A stretch of DNA of 64,000 bases, taken from the NCBI RefSeq assembly GCF_905475465.1, contig NC_062245.1:5828001-5892000 (forward strand). The letters run 5' to 3'. A model generated the notes under the pieces. It was not told where the DNA came from, made no database searches, and was given only the letters and a program-made list of their open reading frames with translations. The number at the start of each line of letters is the position of its first letter. The first letter of the stretch is position 1. The position numbers and the translations under genes are program-made. This stretch comes from Pieris napi (lineage: Eukaryota; Arthropoda; Insecta; Lepidoptera; Pieridae). Shown in pieces: positions 42,380 through 57,300 of the stretch.

Positions 42380-45300
42380 CTGAAAACAAAAAAAAAAAAA
42401 TTTTATAAGTGCCAGATAATTTTGACCTATAATTTAGAACTTTTGGATTTTGAATCACATTTTTACACTCTAGTATCCTCACCTCAACAGCTGTATTTTC
42501 ATAGATTAATGAATTTCACGTTCTACTGCAGTATACAAATTTTACTAGTTTTTTTTTTATTGGACAATTCACACCAATTGACCTAGTCCCATGCTAAGCT
42601 GGTGAAGCTTGTGTTATGGGTACTAGGCAACGGATATACATACATATTATAAATAGATAGTTATATAAATACATATTTAAACACCCAAGACCTAAGCACA
42701 ACACCAAATGCTCATCACATCGATGTCTGTCTCAGCCGGGGATCGAACCCGGGACCCATGGATTCGCAGTCAGGAGTATTAACCACTAGACCAATGAGTC
42801 GTCAAAATGATGTATCTTTGAATTGTCATATAGAAAGAATATTAGATTTTCTCAAATTTGTTACAATAAAATAATGAAAATGGCTCTTTAGTTCGATAAA
42901 AATCACGCAAATATTGATATATTATCTTTTTTAGTATAGAGAAAACAAAAGGCGATCTAATTTCAAATCAAATCTGTATATTTTCTATGAATTGAACAAG
43001 TAATGGAGGTCCAATCCTAGACCCCTGCGATACCCGGAGCTTACGCGCCGAGTACAAAAGGCTTATCTAATAGGCAGGTAATCTAATTGGAGTGGCTTTG
43101 TTATCAGGTTCATATGTGTATTACGTGTGATCGACATAATCCTACTCTTTGAGCACAGATTAGTTTACATTGAGGGAACAGATTATTTTGGGGCGTAAAT
43201 GGATGTAGTTTTTTATCTGTAACGTTCTTTACGATAAAGTTCCTAAGAAGTTTCAAATTATTTAATTTTTAATGAATATGAAATAGCCAAAATTAAAATT
43301 CATTTGGTGTAAAGTCCGCCATTATAAGTGTTCGTCTCACAATGACAGAGACGCAAGTATGTTGTGGAATACGCTGCCTGACTCCGTACGATTGGCTACC
43401 TCTCTGACATCTTTTAAAACCCTTCTGTATAATCATTTCTTAACCTTATCCTATCCTGATCAATCGTGACTTGTATAATTCTTATGTTTCCATTTACATC
43501 ACTATTCGCTGTTCATGTATTTGTAAGATAAGCTTTTAAGTTTTTAGTCTGTTATTAATATTTTTTTTGTATTGCTTTAGATTAAGGTACTATATATATA
43601 TGTTTTATATAACATTTGGTTCTGCACTTCTCGCACGTTTCTTTTTTTTTAGTTTTTCTCTTTAACTAGGGTTGCCTGGAAGAGATCGCTTATTAGCGAT
43701 AAGGCCGCCCGTTGCATCCCTTATAATTTTTATGTATTCTGTTTCTTTTTTGCAACGAAGTGTATATAAATAAATATGTTACCGGCTTTTCAAAAATAAC
43801 GTTCTCTCAAAGAATTGTTTCGTATGGGCTGGGACCACATATTGGCGACAAAAAGTTTTGCGCTAAAATATACACATGAGCATATAACTGAACCTCGTAC
43901 CTTGGTTTATTAATTAATCTTTTAAAAATCTGATTTTTGGTCTGGCCTTACCTGGAGTGAAATCTGTGTCTATGCGAAGCGGTGGAGAATGTAATGAAAG
44001 GGCCCAGGCAGCTCGGCAAGATGCAGCCACTAAAGCGTGCAGTGCACCACACGATGACAGACTACGATATTCGCTTAATGTCTTTACCACCTGTGAAGTG
44101 TCATGATATCATCTTCTGATTCCATACATTACTTTAAAAAAAATGTGAGCCGTCACGGAATGCCTGGCAGATGTGAAACATCGACATTATTTTGTAAAAG
44201 TAATATTCAGAAAAGAACAGATTGTGATAGGAACTTAATATGTATGTCAAAATGATAAAATAAAATATTACGTTTTTTTCCAGATAGCGATGACTATGTA
44301 TTGAATAAACATTTATTATTATTTATATTACATACAAATTACGAATTTATTTCAAAATCGTGACTACTTAATTCGTTTAGTCAGTGACTTCGAAATACAC
44401 ACCGTACACACTACTGCATACAGACTATATATATACATCATCATATCACGTGCGGCTAAAGATGTTTCACATGAAAAATATATAGAAAAAATTATGTGCG
44501 TAACATAAACTCTTTTGCAAAACAAACGGGCACGGGAAATTTGCGTTCTAATGTGGATTTCAGTTAATTAAGTGAAAATTAATTGTCTGACGTAGTCTTT
44601 ATAATTATAATTTTGTAAATTAATACGCGTGAATTCTGGAATTTTGGAATTTTGAAATGATGAATTCTTTAAGACCGATGTACACGGTCAAACAATAAGA
44701 TGTCGGCAATAAAGACAGGATTTTTGAAGTGGAACTTCTTTAGGCGTGTGAGGGTAATTTTTTTACGGATGAAACGTCACGAAGATGTGCAGCGTTTTTG
44801 TCGAAGAAAAGGGAGAGAGCGATTGAAACCGATTGAGAGAGAGTGAGAAGGGTAAATTACTTTATAGAAATTCTATTTTTAAAATTTAGTAAAAAGAAAT
44901 TATGAAATATTAGTATTTACTATTTTATCCAAAATAATTTATTGAAATCTCAAATGAATTGTAAATTAAAATTCATGAAATTCCTAACATATCTTCCTTT
45001 TTCCCTCTATTTTTTTTTTTTTTCTCGGAAATCCAAAGTTTTAGATTTGTATAATAGACCAGTGCCGATAATTTTTGAAACCAAAAAAAATTACAGTAGG
45101 ATGAAACCCATTAGAAGAGGAGGGGAATATGATCAAAATGAAAGGAAAAATAAATTACGGTCGATCTGAGGTCGGGAAGGGTTAGGGGGGGGAGGTTTAA
45201 GGGTAAAAAACGGTTTATCTCGATTTCCGGCAAAACTAAAAGTCCTATCGAAGAAAGTTAAATGGCAAAGTTGTAGGTAATAAAAAGATCTAAAACTTTT

Positions 45301-48300
45301 GTATTCACAAATTTTTCACATAACCTCAAAATTTATGTGAAAAATTCAAAAAACCAAGTTTTTGGTTTTTAATTTTTATCTTTTACAAAATTTTTTTTTT
45401 TTTAACGAAATTTGGTGAAAACTTACCTTTCTATGTCCCAAATACGCTGTAATTTATTTGATTAAAAATATTTATTTTTTCACCTTATTTTGAATTAATA
45501 TCGAAAAAATACCCTAATTTTCAATCGAAAATTCTGACGTCAAAATTTCAGCTTTTTTAAAAAAGTTGGTGTGCTTTCAGTTCGTTGAAATCTCTACTTT
45601 CCTATGGTAAAAAAAAATATATATATTACCATAGTAAATCTTCTCAGAAAACGCAAAAAGTCGTATGCAGTAACGCCCAGACTTGTCATCCCCTTCCTTA
45701 CTTCTCTATGAATCTTCTTTAAATTATAATCAGATGCCTATTTATTACTATTTTAAGATAACTTATATATACCTGAGTGACCTAAAAAAAAATTAGCCTT
45801 TAGATGGGCTAAAATTTTCGTATTTCATAGAGAAGTAAGGAAGTGGATGACAGGTCTGGGCGTTACTGCATACGATTTTTTGCGTTTTCTGAGAAGATTT
45901 ACTATGGTAACATATATATATTTTTTTACCATAGGAAAGTAGAGATGTCAACGAACTGAAAGCACACCAACTTTTTGAAAAAAGCTTACATTTTGACGAC
46001 AGAATTTTCGATTGAAAATTAGACTGTTTTTTCGATATTAATACAAAATAAGGTGAACAAATAAATATTTTTAATCAAATAAATTACAGTGTATTTGGGA
46101 CATAGAAAGGTAAGTTTTCACCAAATTTCGTTAAAAAAAAAATATTTTTGTTAAAGATAAAAATAAAAAACCAAAAACTTGGTTTTTTGAATTTTTCACA
46201 TAAATTTTGAGGTGATGTGAAAAATGTGTGAATACAAAAGTTTTAGATCTTTTTATTACCTACAACTTTGCCATTTAACTTTCTTCGATAGGACTTTTAG
46301 TTTTGCCGGAAATCGAGATAAACCGTTTTTTACCCTTAAACCTCCCCCCCCTACCCCTTCCCGACCTCAGATCGACCGTAATTTATTTTTCCTTTCATTT
46401 TGATCATATTCCCCTCCTTTTCTAATGGGTTTCATCCTACTGTAATTTTTTTCACTTTTTATTTATTTTAAAGGCTATCTGCACTGGTCTATAAACAAGA
46501 CTTAAAAATTAGTTTGCCAAAGAAGTTTCACTTCTGACATGTGTACTTTGTACGCACGCACTTTTTTTAATTAAAACGTAAATTTCCATCTTTTTTCAAA
46601 GGAGTTTATGAAAACTTGCTTCAATTGCTGTTGTCTTTTTACAATATTATGTCTTCGACCGATAATAATGTATCAAGCATATATAATATAAGTTTATATT
46701 TTATATAACAACCTTATTTTTATACAAGTTTATTTTTATCAGATTCTACTAAACAGGTAAAAGTACAATTCTGGTATACATCATTGATTCGATAATGTTT
46801 ATTATCCGAAAATAAAGATTTTTATAAAGCCTAAAATTTACAATTACTTTAGTCAGTTTCTAATACTCCTGACTTATAAATAGTGAAAGATAAATAATTT
46901 TGTTAGATATTTTGATATTTTTTAATCAATAAACTCTGAGTTACGACACAATAAAATTACTGTATTACCTTAATTTGATTGTATATACCTGATTTATGAC
47001 AGTCCTCTCAGCATCTCCCAGGGGAAAGTTGTGAGCCGTACTCCTCATTAACCTCATAGCAGAGGAAACAAAGCTGGAGATAGCTGGAGAGCTGTCATTC
47101 TCATTCTCACAACCAAGGAGAGATTTCACCTCACTCAATCTCCTATCGCGGAGACTAATCGCCGCGCGGAAAGATAACTAAAAACAATATAGAGTAAATT
47201 TAAAAATACTTAAAATACTAAAATTAAAAATGTTTATCAATGTTTTATATTATAGTCACAATTCGTTTATCCGGACTTACACAGCATAATGATCTCGTAA
47301 TTGTGTTTTATAAAAGCTTTTTTTTATATAGAACAGGGGGCAAACTGCCAGAAGGCTCATCTGATGTTAAGTGATACCGCCAATGGACCGTCTCAATGCC
47401 AGAGGGCTCGCGAGTACGTTGCCGGCCTTTTAAGAATTGGTACACTCTTTTGAAATACTAAGTCGATTTAGTACGGAAATACGCAGCAGAAACTGCCTTA
47501 AGAAACGCTCAGTTGTGAAACAGCGGACGTCGAGGTGATACGGGTGGAATTTTGCATTCTGCCTCGACGTCCAATGATGAAATTCAGCTGCATGCAGATA
47601 TTATTCCTAACAACTCCTCTGAACACTCTCATTTGTACATGTACAACACATGAAATAACTATAAAACGTTTTTTTAATTTACTATTATAATAGAATCTCC
47701 CAATCTATGGAGTCTGAGATAATCAACTATAGATATAAACTCACAAATCGCATAAAAATTATGCCGAATTGAATTTCGCTTCTGAAGTTCCAAAAACTAA
47801 CACTACACACGCACGCTTCTAACAATTCTCAGCCACACTCTCAAATACAGAGCGTATTATACGCACACACACCCATACATTTGACTTTTGTTTGATTAGA
47901 TGTAACAAGTACCACGGAATTGTTGTAATCTAGTTACCCACAACAGACGCTCCCCAGGGACTAGAATTAGATCAATTTTGTCACAACCATATTTCTGTCA
48001 CGAATATAGTTATTTATTATGTTTGGTAACTGTTTATTTTAGCTCATGATCCTGGTACACTATTACACACGGGCCTGAGCCAAGAGAATACAGTTTTATT
48101 ATTATTATAAAAAATCAATAGAACTTTTTAACGGATGTAAAACGTATTAGTCCTTTATTGTCTAAGAAGTATTATTTAGTTATTATTAATCATAATAGTT
48201 ATTATTAATAGTATCTATTGTATAGTCTAAGAAGTAGAGTTATACTTATGTATGCCAAGTAAATCATAGTATATACTTACAACCACCACAGAAAAGACAA

Positions 48301-51300
48301 TCTTGTATTTGAGCTGCGGAGTCTGTTTTAAATCGTCAAGTTGACTGAGAGCTGGTAGAGTTTCTTCCATCGCTAACGACCAGACCGCCGCGTATTGGGA
48401 AATCAGCTTACTTCTAGAAAATGATTTTATATGAGAATTCCCTTTGGGGCATACAAACAAATTGATACGTTAACATCTTTTAAAGCCTCCAGCCTTCTAA
48501 GCTACTCCATCAGTACTTGCGAGTTATATGTGATGAACGTTTCACTAAGTCTTGAAGGCGGGATGTTTTTATAATATCGGCTATTGCCTTTTTCCGAATC
48601 AGTGAAACTTTGGGTTCAATGCACTGTATAATCAACTTGTTTATAAAAGAAAAAAAGGCATGGCTATCATGGTGTTAATACCACAGCACACATTTCTAAA
48701 TTATTTTCTTTACATAAAATACAAATAGTGTTAGTGAATGTTAGTCTGAAGTGCTAAAATAGTGAAAAAATAGAACACACGAATAAAGTGTCTTGCCCTT
48801 AACAGAGACTGTACGTTGTGTTATTGAACACTTTCTTAGGTTAAATATCATTATTAGTAGATTAAGTTAGACTTTAATTACCCTATAGTATTAAGTTAGG
48901 CTAGATTTTAAATATTTCATGATGTCTCAGTGAAGAGACAATGTATGAAAAAAATACAATTAATAAGTCTCGTTAAAAATCATTAATTGATAAAAAACTA
49001 ACCTTTCAGGATGCTGTGGAGTATCATCGCTATCAGAATGATAACCATCACTGGCAGAGTCAGTTGGTGATCGCGGGGTCTCGACCGGTGCTTGCGTCTC
49101 TGTCATTTGTGATAAGACAGCCGCACAACCGCGAGAATAGTTCATCAACACACCAGCTACCGGTCTGAAAAGGTATTATTAGTAAAAAAATAAAAAACTA
49201 AAATAAGTCATTCATTATATCTTATGCTGCTTCATCATTAGAATATTGTGTCATATTGTAATGCTACATATATTCAATCCATAATCATAATAATTGCGAA
49301 TAATTTTTGATTAAAAAAAATTAGTGGCACTACAACCTTTTTAGGTCTAGGCCTCAGATTTCTGTATCTGTTTCATGATTTGTCAATCTAATAGGCAAGT
49401 AGGCAATCAGCCTCCTGTGCCTGACACACGCCGTCGACGTTTTGGGTCTAAGGCAACCCGGTTTCCTATCGATGTTTTCCTTCACCGTTCAAGCGAATGT
49501 TAAATGGGCATATAAAAAAGTCCATTGGTGTTCAGCCGGCGACCGAACCTACGACTCCAGGGATGAGAGTCATGCTGAAGCAACTAGGCCAACACTACTC
49601 TTTTTTTGATAGAAGGAAAATGAATATCCTCTGCGATCCTAGATTTCATTGCATAGCCACTGTCTGTCTCAATGCCCAGTTTTGGCGGCAAGAATAATTT
49701 GGTCAAATTTGACCAAAAATGGCAAACATCAGTTCGAATACATTGGATTTCCACACAATATACAGTGTTTACTAGAATGTACGTGTATGTTTAGTTCCGA
49801 ATACGCCCATGGAGCGCTCGAGTTTTTAGTAAAAAATTTAGTAAGAAATTTTACGTAAACTAAGGATTTTTAAAATCCTTACAAAAACGTACGTGCGTTG
49901 TTAGAGGAGTATGAGTATTATTTTTGACGTGACAACGTCTTATAATTCGATGGAGCCGGCTGCACGCACGAAAAAACATGACTCATGCGGCGTTACCTCG
50001 CTGTGAGGCGTTCCATTTAAAATTGACATAACATATTTATGTGTACAAATAAATGTGACTTGATCAATTCAATTGTGATTTCCATTTACCTCCTTCTCTA
50101 TATCCATACAAAATACCTATCAAACAAATAATTTTTTTTTTAAACATGCAACCATCCCATCAATATTCTTTCATGACGTTGTCACGTTCAACTATCGTCA
50201 GTAAACCGACTTTACAGACAACCGATTTTTTACACTTTGCCACGTATGTACTAATTAGTCGACAGAACAACTTTAACTAATTTAAATCAGATAAATAATT
50301 AAATTTATAAGTTTATTTACCTATTGTAAAGATCGCGAAAAAGATTATTCCAATTTCACGTAATCAACGCAAGTTGTTATGAAAAAACTAAAAAGCTAGC
50401 ATAACCCGTCAACAATAGTAAAATCTATTGCATCAGAACTTTCATACATTTGTATGGGAAAAGTGAGATAACATTGTTGAGAACCAACAAATTGCACCAA
50501 CTTATTAGATTAATTACTATTGTTTTATTTTATCGTGTCAGTCACTTAACAAGTTGGTTTGAAGTATCCTTTTGGGCTATGGCACATAATATAAGCCGTG
50601 TCGATAGTTCATACATTTTACTTTGACCGTAAGGTAGTTACAGTCTTGTTTATTACACTTTAGTATTTCTTGTGTAAAATGGAAATATTTAGTGAAATAA
50701 GGAAGTAACCACGTAAGCTTTCTACAGCTTCCTTTCCATAAAGTTGCATTATTATGTAAGATGCGACAAAACCGCGATTACCTAATGCATAGATTTTTGT
50801 CAAACTTTGTTAAATTATGTAATTTTCGTCATAACTGAGCACTGGACTTTTCTTTATAAGAAATTAACACTTGTTGCGTAAAGAAAAACATCGTAAGAAA
50901 CCCGGTCTTAGACCCAAATATTGACGTCGTGTGTCAGACAGACTGGCAACTACATTCAAAAAAAAAATCAAGAAACAATACAGAAATTTGAAGACGAAGG
51001 GATGTAGTGCCACCGACTTTTTTTCTTAAAGTAATCATTTTTACAAAATTAATTGAGACTAATTTTTGTCTTACGCACGACTATTTGTGAGTAATCTCTC
51101 ACGTAACGTTTTAATTATGATTCTAATATAATATGAGACCTTTGAAGTACCCTTATGACGTAATTCTTTGTTTAAAACAAATGCGGTTACAAAGCATTCC
51201 CAAGCATCGTAAAATTTATGTTTATTGTTATTGAATAACAAAATTTCTCTAACCGCTAGAGAAAAGCCATATGTGATAAAATGTTGGAATGTAAACAGCA

Positions 51301-54300
51301 AATCGTCTAGAGAATTGTTTGAAATCTAAAATTTTTGACTGTAGTTTGCGTATAATAAACAAACGAAAAATAAAAATGAAAAACATCTTATTAAGTTATT
51401 GGTGGTACATACTCTGTTATCGGTGTTTAAAACCATTTGAATTAGAGTTAGTGCACGTTAGTATTAAGTGCTAAACAATGAGTGAAAAAATAGAACACAG
51501 GAACAGAGCGTCTTCGCCTTAATAGACACATAAATGATAAATGTATGTAATCTTTTACTGACATAACTTTTATACATGGAAAAACACTCTTTTACCGGAT
51601 TAAAGTTATGTATTTTTTTTATATATATTTTTTATTTCGCGTTTATTTCACGCTGTAAAGCACGCGAAACGTCGGTAAAATTTAAAATTATGTAAAATAA
51701 TTGTAAATTTATATAAAAAAAATACATAACTTCAATCCGGTAAAAAAGTGTTTTTCCATTAATGTATCTTTTTTAGTATTAAGTTAGGCTAGATCGTAAT
51801 GTTCCATGATGTCTAACAAAAGAGACAATGAATAATTAACAAAACTATACATAAATAAAAAAACAAGAATTTTTTCTTAAGTTCCGTCTTCTTAGTTCCC
51901 ATTGACATAAACCTATTAATATTAGAAACGCGATACAACAATAGCGATACAAGCGAAATTTACCCAAATTAATTTATTTAAAGACTGAAACTAATTTTCA
52001 CCAATGTTAATAAATAAACAAATTAGAATATATAGAAATAACGTCTAGTTCTTAAAAAATTGATCACCGAAAGCAAAATCCAAAAAAATATATCCAATCG
52101 AAAATTCATCTCAATTAATCAATATTGACTCGTCCCAACTCGCTTTGATGTTTTCTATATTACGAAACCACGGCGAAAGTACACAAATATATAAAGTTGA
52201 TTATGTAATATTAGAAATAACTGTCGACAAACAGGTTTTTATTTATTCCGGTGGTATTAAATAACCGTTAAATCTTGCATGTCATAGATTAACTAGAAAA
52301 TGTTTACTAAAAGACGGTAACCATAGATTGCGTAGTACTATGCGGCAGAAACAGTGCTCTGTAGTTGAGATTATTACGGGGCCATGCTGACAGGTTAGTT
52401 CGTAATCGTACTGCTAACAATGGATGCTTCCGAGAATATTTGTCACGGGCGTATAGTCTGAAAAGGGCCTGAGATAGGTTCTATACCTAGGTAACACTGA
52501 AAATGTTTAGAAAATGACACACGGCTTAATGTAGAAAGTTGCCAATACTTTTATTGTTTTTCGAAGTAATCTCCGTTCCTCTCTACGCATCGTCGAATTT
52601 GATGGAACCACGGCGAAAAGCAGTGGACCCATTCTTCCTTAGGGGTCTCTTCTATGGCATTTTCGTACGCTTTCATCTTCAGGGCTCGTAAAGCGAATAC
52701 CTCGAATTTTATCTTTAGTTCTTGGGAATAAATGAAAGTCGCAGGGCGCAAGGTCAGGACTGTATGGCGGATGACTCATTATGTTGACACCTGCCTTAGT
52801 CAAATATTCAACAGTCCGTTTTGCGGAGTGCACTGAAGCATTGTCGTGGTCAAGGAGGATCCTGCTTCGAAATTCAAAAAAAGTTTTCATTATCAATATT
52901 TCTTCTAAATGGCCAGTTCTAAACATTTTCAGTGTTACCCACGTACAAGTATAGCCTACCTTAACAGACCATAAGAACAGTCAAAAAACTGAGTTAGTCC
53001 CCTTTTGTTCGACCATCATTACAAAAAAATCCTTAACATTCATTCTTTTTAAGCGCTAGAGTCATTTAACATACATTTAAAATCTCCTTTCATATTAGTT
53101 TTAAAGTTATGATTCACCTGCGTTAATTTGAGACCTGCCTTGCACATCGAAGACCGTGGTACTTTTGTTGCGGAGTTATATTAACTATGATTTCTATGAT
53201 AAATCAAATGGTACCAAGGAAAATATTTTTGAATTAGATACCGAATATCGTATTTGTATGGATAAGAATAATATCTATATAAAAATAGTTCCGGAAATAA
53301 TAGAACAAATTTCATGACGATATGAAAGCTCTTTTTCACTAAAAAATTGAAGTGACCGGAAGTTTTTTAACTTAAAAAAAAGGATATTAAATTTCATAAT
53401 ACACCATGTTTGCCTTTCAATAAGAACCTTTTAATTTCTATTTTACTTGTCTTATGAATTATGCAATACTTTTCATTAATGCTCAGCTCTTACTGATACC
53501 GCGCCTAAAACCTTCCACGATAAATGAATTATCAAAAACTCGTTAGTTATGATATTAGTACAAAGAGTTTTTTGTAGTATTAGCTTTTGGAAATTTGATA
53601 AAGACTAATTGTAGAAACATATGTAGATGAACTTTGTAATATTCTTATAATTTATAAAACCAGTTTCAATAAGTGGGTTAATTACATGCAATTTCTCGTA
53701 TAAGTGTGAATTAATACAATTGTAATGTGAATTACGGTTTAATCAATACGATAACGACACGACTTTATTAAACTGATTTTATTGCGTGATCCAACGAATT
53801 TTGGAAATTTTACGGTGATAAATATAAAATCAATACAACAACCTGTGCCTGGGAAAACTATTAGCAAAAAGACAATTCGCTCTTTTACATTTATTGTTTA
53901 CTTTTATTATAACCTATTTTGTGATGTGTGTAGATGCTTATTATGTTCCATTGCAATAAAAACGTAGGTTTATATGAAACTGTCCTAAGTCATTCATATA
54001 ATTATTTAAGCATGAAATCCATATCTTCTATCTATTATATTTATTATATTATGATATAAAATAACAAACGTTTTAAGATTCATGTATCCTGTAAGTAATA
54101 ATAGAATACACATTGCGGCTTTACGAATTTACCCCGTGTTAAATAGTCGTATCGAATAATTTCATTAAATCGTATACGTACGTTATAAACGAATTTAGTA
54201 CGAATACGTGATTTCCCGTTCTTCAATACAGATGATATCGCTTACATCCCGCGATCTAGGAAACACTGCTTTGATTAAAAGATTTTTTTACGCTCACCGC

Positions 54301-57300
54301 TTTCGCGTCCGTGTTTTGATTGGAGGTAATTTGTTTATTTAATTTGGAACTTACTAAGCTGATTTCGACAATAACATTAGAATAGAATAAAATGAGGAGT
54401 ATAAACTTTATATGGGTTTGACCAAGGAAATTTTTTGGTTACAAAAAAATATGTTTATTATGGAACATAAGATACAGGTATCACTTATTCCACGTCATTA
54501 AATTTGATCGGCAGACATCCCTAATCATCGGCAAAGAAGACAGAGGGTGTAGGCCGAGAGAAAAATCCGGCGTAAAAACTTTCGGTACTCTTTTAAAATA
54601 GCAAATCATCATACAAAATGACTATGACAGACAACCTATACCGTCTTCCGTTCCTTATGCTTAAAAATCATCCCAATTGTACCATTTAAAAGTCTCTAAA
54701 ATCTATCTCTTTTCATCATAGCGTTATCACAATTTGATAGAGACGAAATACTTTTTTAGAGATCTAGGTTATAAGTAAGTAGGTTTTTTTAAGCTAAGCC
54801 TACAGGGCCTTCTTATATGAGTCAGGTCACGATTAGCAAGATTGACCTTGGTTATTCCAGGTCCTGATTAAACAGTCGTATACTTTTTTTTAGAACAAAG
54901 GGCACACGGGCAGGAGGCACTTGATGTTCCCCACGGACCCTCAATGGCAGAAGGCTCGAATTGGTACGTTCTTTTCTGGAAGGATGAAAAGACGTATTGA
55001 TTCGGAAATACCTAGATCAGCAGCTGGTTCCAAATAGCGGAAAAGAAATGCCTTAAAAACGCTAATGAGTACCGATAGTCCTGCCCTGCGATTCTGTAAC
55101 TCACTTTTCGGACTCACACAGCGGTTTTCGCATCGGCGGTCGCTCTCAAATCAGTCGCGAAGCAGTCATTTTATGATTTGGCATTCTGAAAAGGTGGGAG
55201 CTTGTAGTTTATTGTTTATCGGAATGCCAAATCATAAAATGACTGCTTCGCGACTGATTTGAGAGCGACCGCCGATGCGAAAACCGCTGTGTGAGTTACA
55301 GAATCGCAAGGCTGGACTACGTTTTTAATCTTCTGTCGATCAAGGTATAACACATAAACTTACAAAGATTGTTGTCCAAGTCTGCAAAAAGCCTTAAACG
55401 ACTAACCTGGTATCGCTCAAGTCCAGGGTCGGATCGCTTCTCTTAATCTGCCCAACGCAGGCCAGCACCGCCTTATCACTTTCCACCCTCGCAGAAAGGG
55501 AAGAGACCAATGTTGGGAGCTGTCGTAAAGCTGGTTTATCGACAATAGTGAGGAGGGATTTGTTATCGATGAGTCGGCGTTCGACATCAGCGTGGGAGAG
55601 TGCGAGTAACCGCTGGTGGGATGATGATGCTGGGTCCTGGTTTACTGTCACTGAGGACTGAAAAGAGTGCACCGTTATAAAAAATCATATTAAAATGGAT
55701 AGTCTTGATTTAATTTAATATATGAAATTCTCATGTTCACACAATGCACAATGTTCGTTGTCATACTCTTCTGAAACGGCTAGACCGATTCTTATGAATT
55801 TTTTATGCATATTCAGTTAGTCTGAGAATCGGCTACTATCTATCTTTCAAACCCCAAATATATACTTATGTTAAGGGTATAAATAAATACCCCTAAATTT
55901 TTATTATTATTTTTTAGAATTTTTTTTATGATACAGCATACAAAAATACATACAACCCCTAATTTTCACCCCTATACGATCAACCCCTATTTTTTTATTA
56001 TAGTTAATAGTTATTTCTATTGAACTAAACAAATGTTTCCTATAAATAATATACATGGCAAAACAAACAATCTATGACGTCGTTTAAGGCATTGTATTGT
56101 TTTGTGACCAGGGAAACTTTGACCTAAACACTATTTAGTTATGTACTTCAGCACTATTAACACTTGAATGACTGTGAATTCACTTGTAACAGATAAGTCA
56201 TCATGTAGACATCGGAAGATTTATCGTCATTTAAGTTAGACGGTATGGACCATCTATTAATGAGCTTATATTTCACTAAAAACTTTACACAAATAATCAT
56301 TGCTTACCAGCTCCTCCAGCTTATGTAAAGCCTGCTTGTAGACCTCCACATGCCTCTGCAGCTCACTCTTCATAGCCACGTGCAAAGATATGAGGGTTCC
56401 CGAAGAATCGGCTGTGAGACCATGTGTTCCCAGTCCTGAAACAAAATAATATTCGTATGTCTGTGACTTCATCAGGTTCCTTTGTAAACGTGAAATTCTT
56501 AAAGCATGTATAGGTCTCTCGAACCAACCATTTTAATAATTTTTATATTTTTTCTATAATTACCCTAATGGGCCAAACATATTTTTTGCTATTCGTAGTT
56601 TCATAATCCATATTTCATACCAAAAGTCAAAATCATTTATTCATATAGGCAACGCAATGAATTGTGAACGTCAAAAAAATACATATACGAGATGCTTCTA
56701 ATTTCACATTTACTGCCAGTTCTCAAATAACTATGCCCTTTATTACGGAAGAAAAGATCTGGCAATGAACGAAATATCGTATTCTTCATTACTTGATTGG
56801 TATTGCTCACGCTAATGTAACAGTTTTACTAAAACGTACATTCATATTAAAAATCGTAAACTATAATAATAGCAGTGTTGGCTTAGTGGGTTCAGCGTGC
56901 GACTCTCATCCCTGAGGTCGTAGGTTCGATCCCCGGCTGTGCAACAATGGACTTTCTTTCTATGTGCGCATTTAACATTCGCTCGAACGGTGTAGGAAAA
57001 CATCGTGAGAAAACCGGCTTGCCTTAGAACCAAAAAGTCGACAGCGTGTGTCAGACACCTACTTACCTATTAAATTTACAAATTATCATGAAACATACAG
57101 AAATCAGAGGCTCAGAATTGAAAAGGTTTTTGCGCCACTGATTTATATTTTACTAGCTGAGCCAGCAAACGTTTTGCCATCTATATTATTTCTAGGAAAT
57201 GTTTTTGTAGTTTAATAAAATATAACTATCTATCTATAACTATCTACTGTAATAAAAAATAAGGGTTGATCGTAGAGCAGTGAAAATTAGGGGTTGAATT

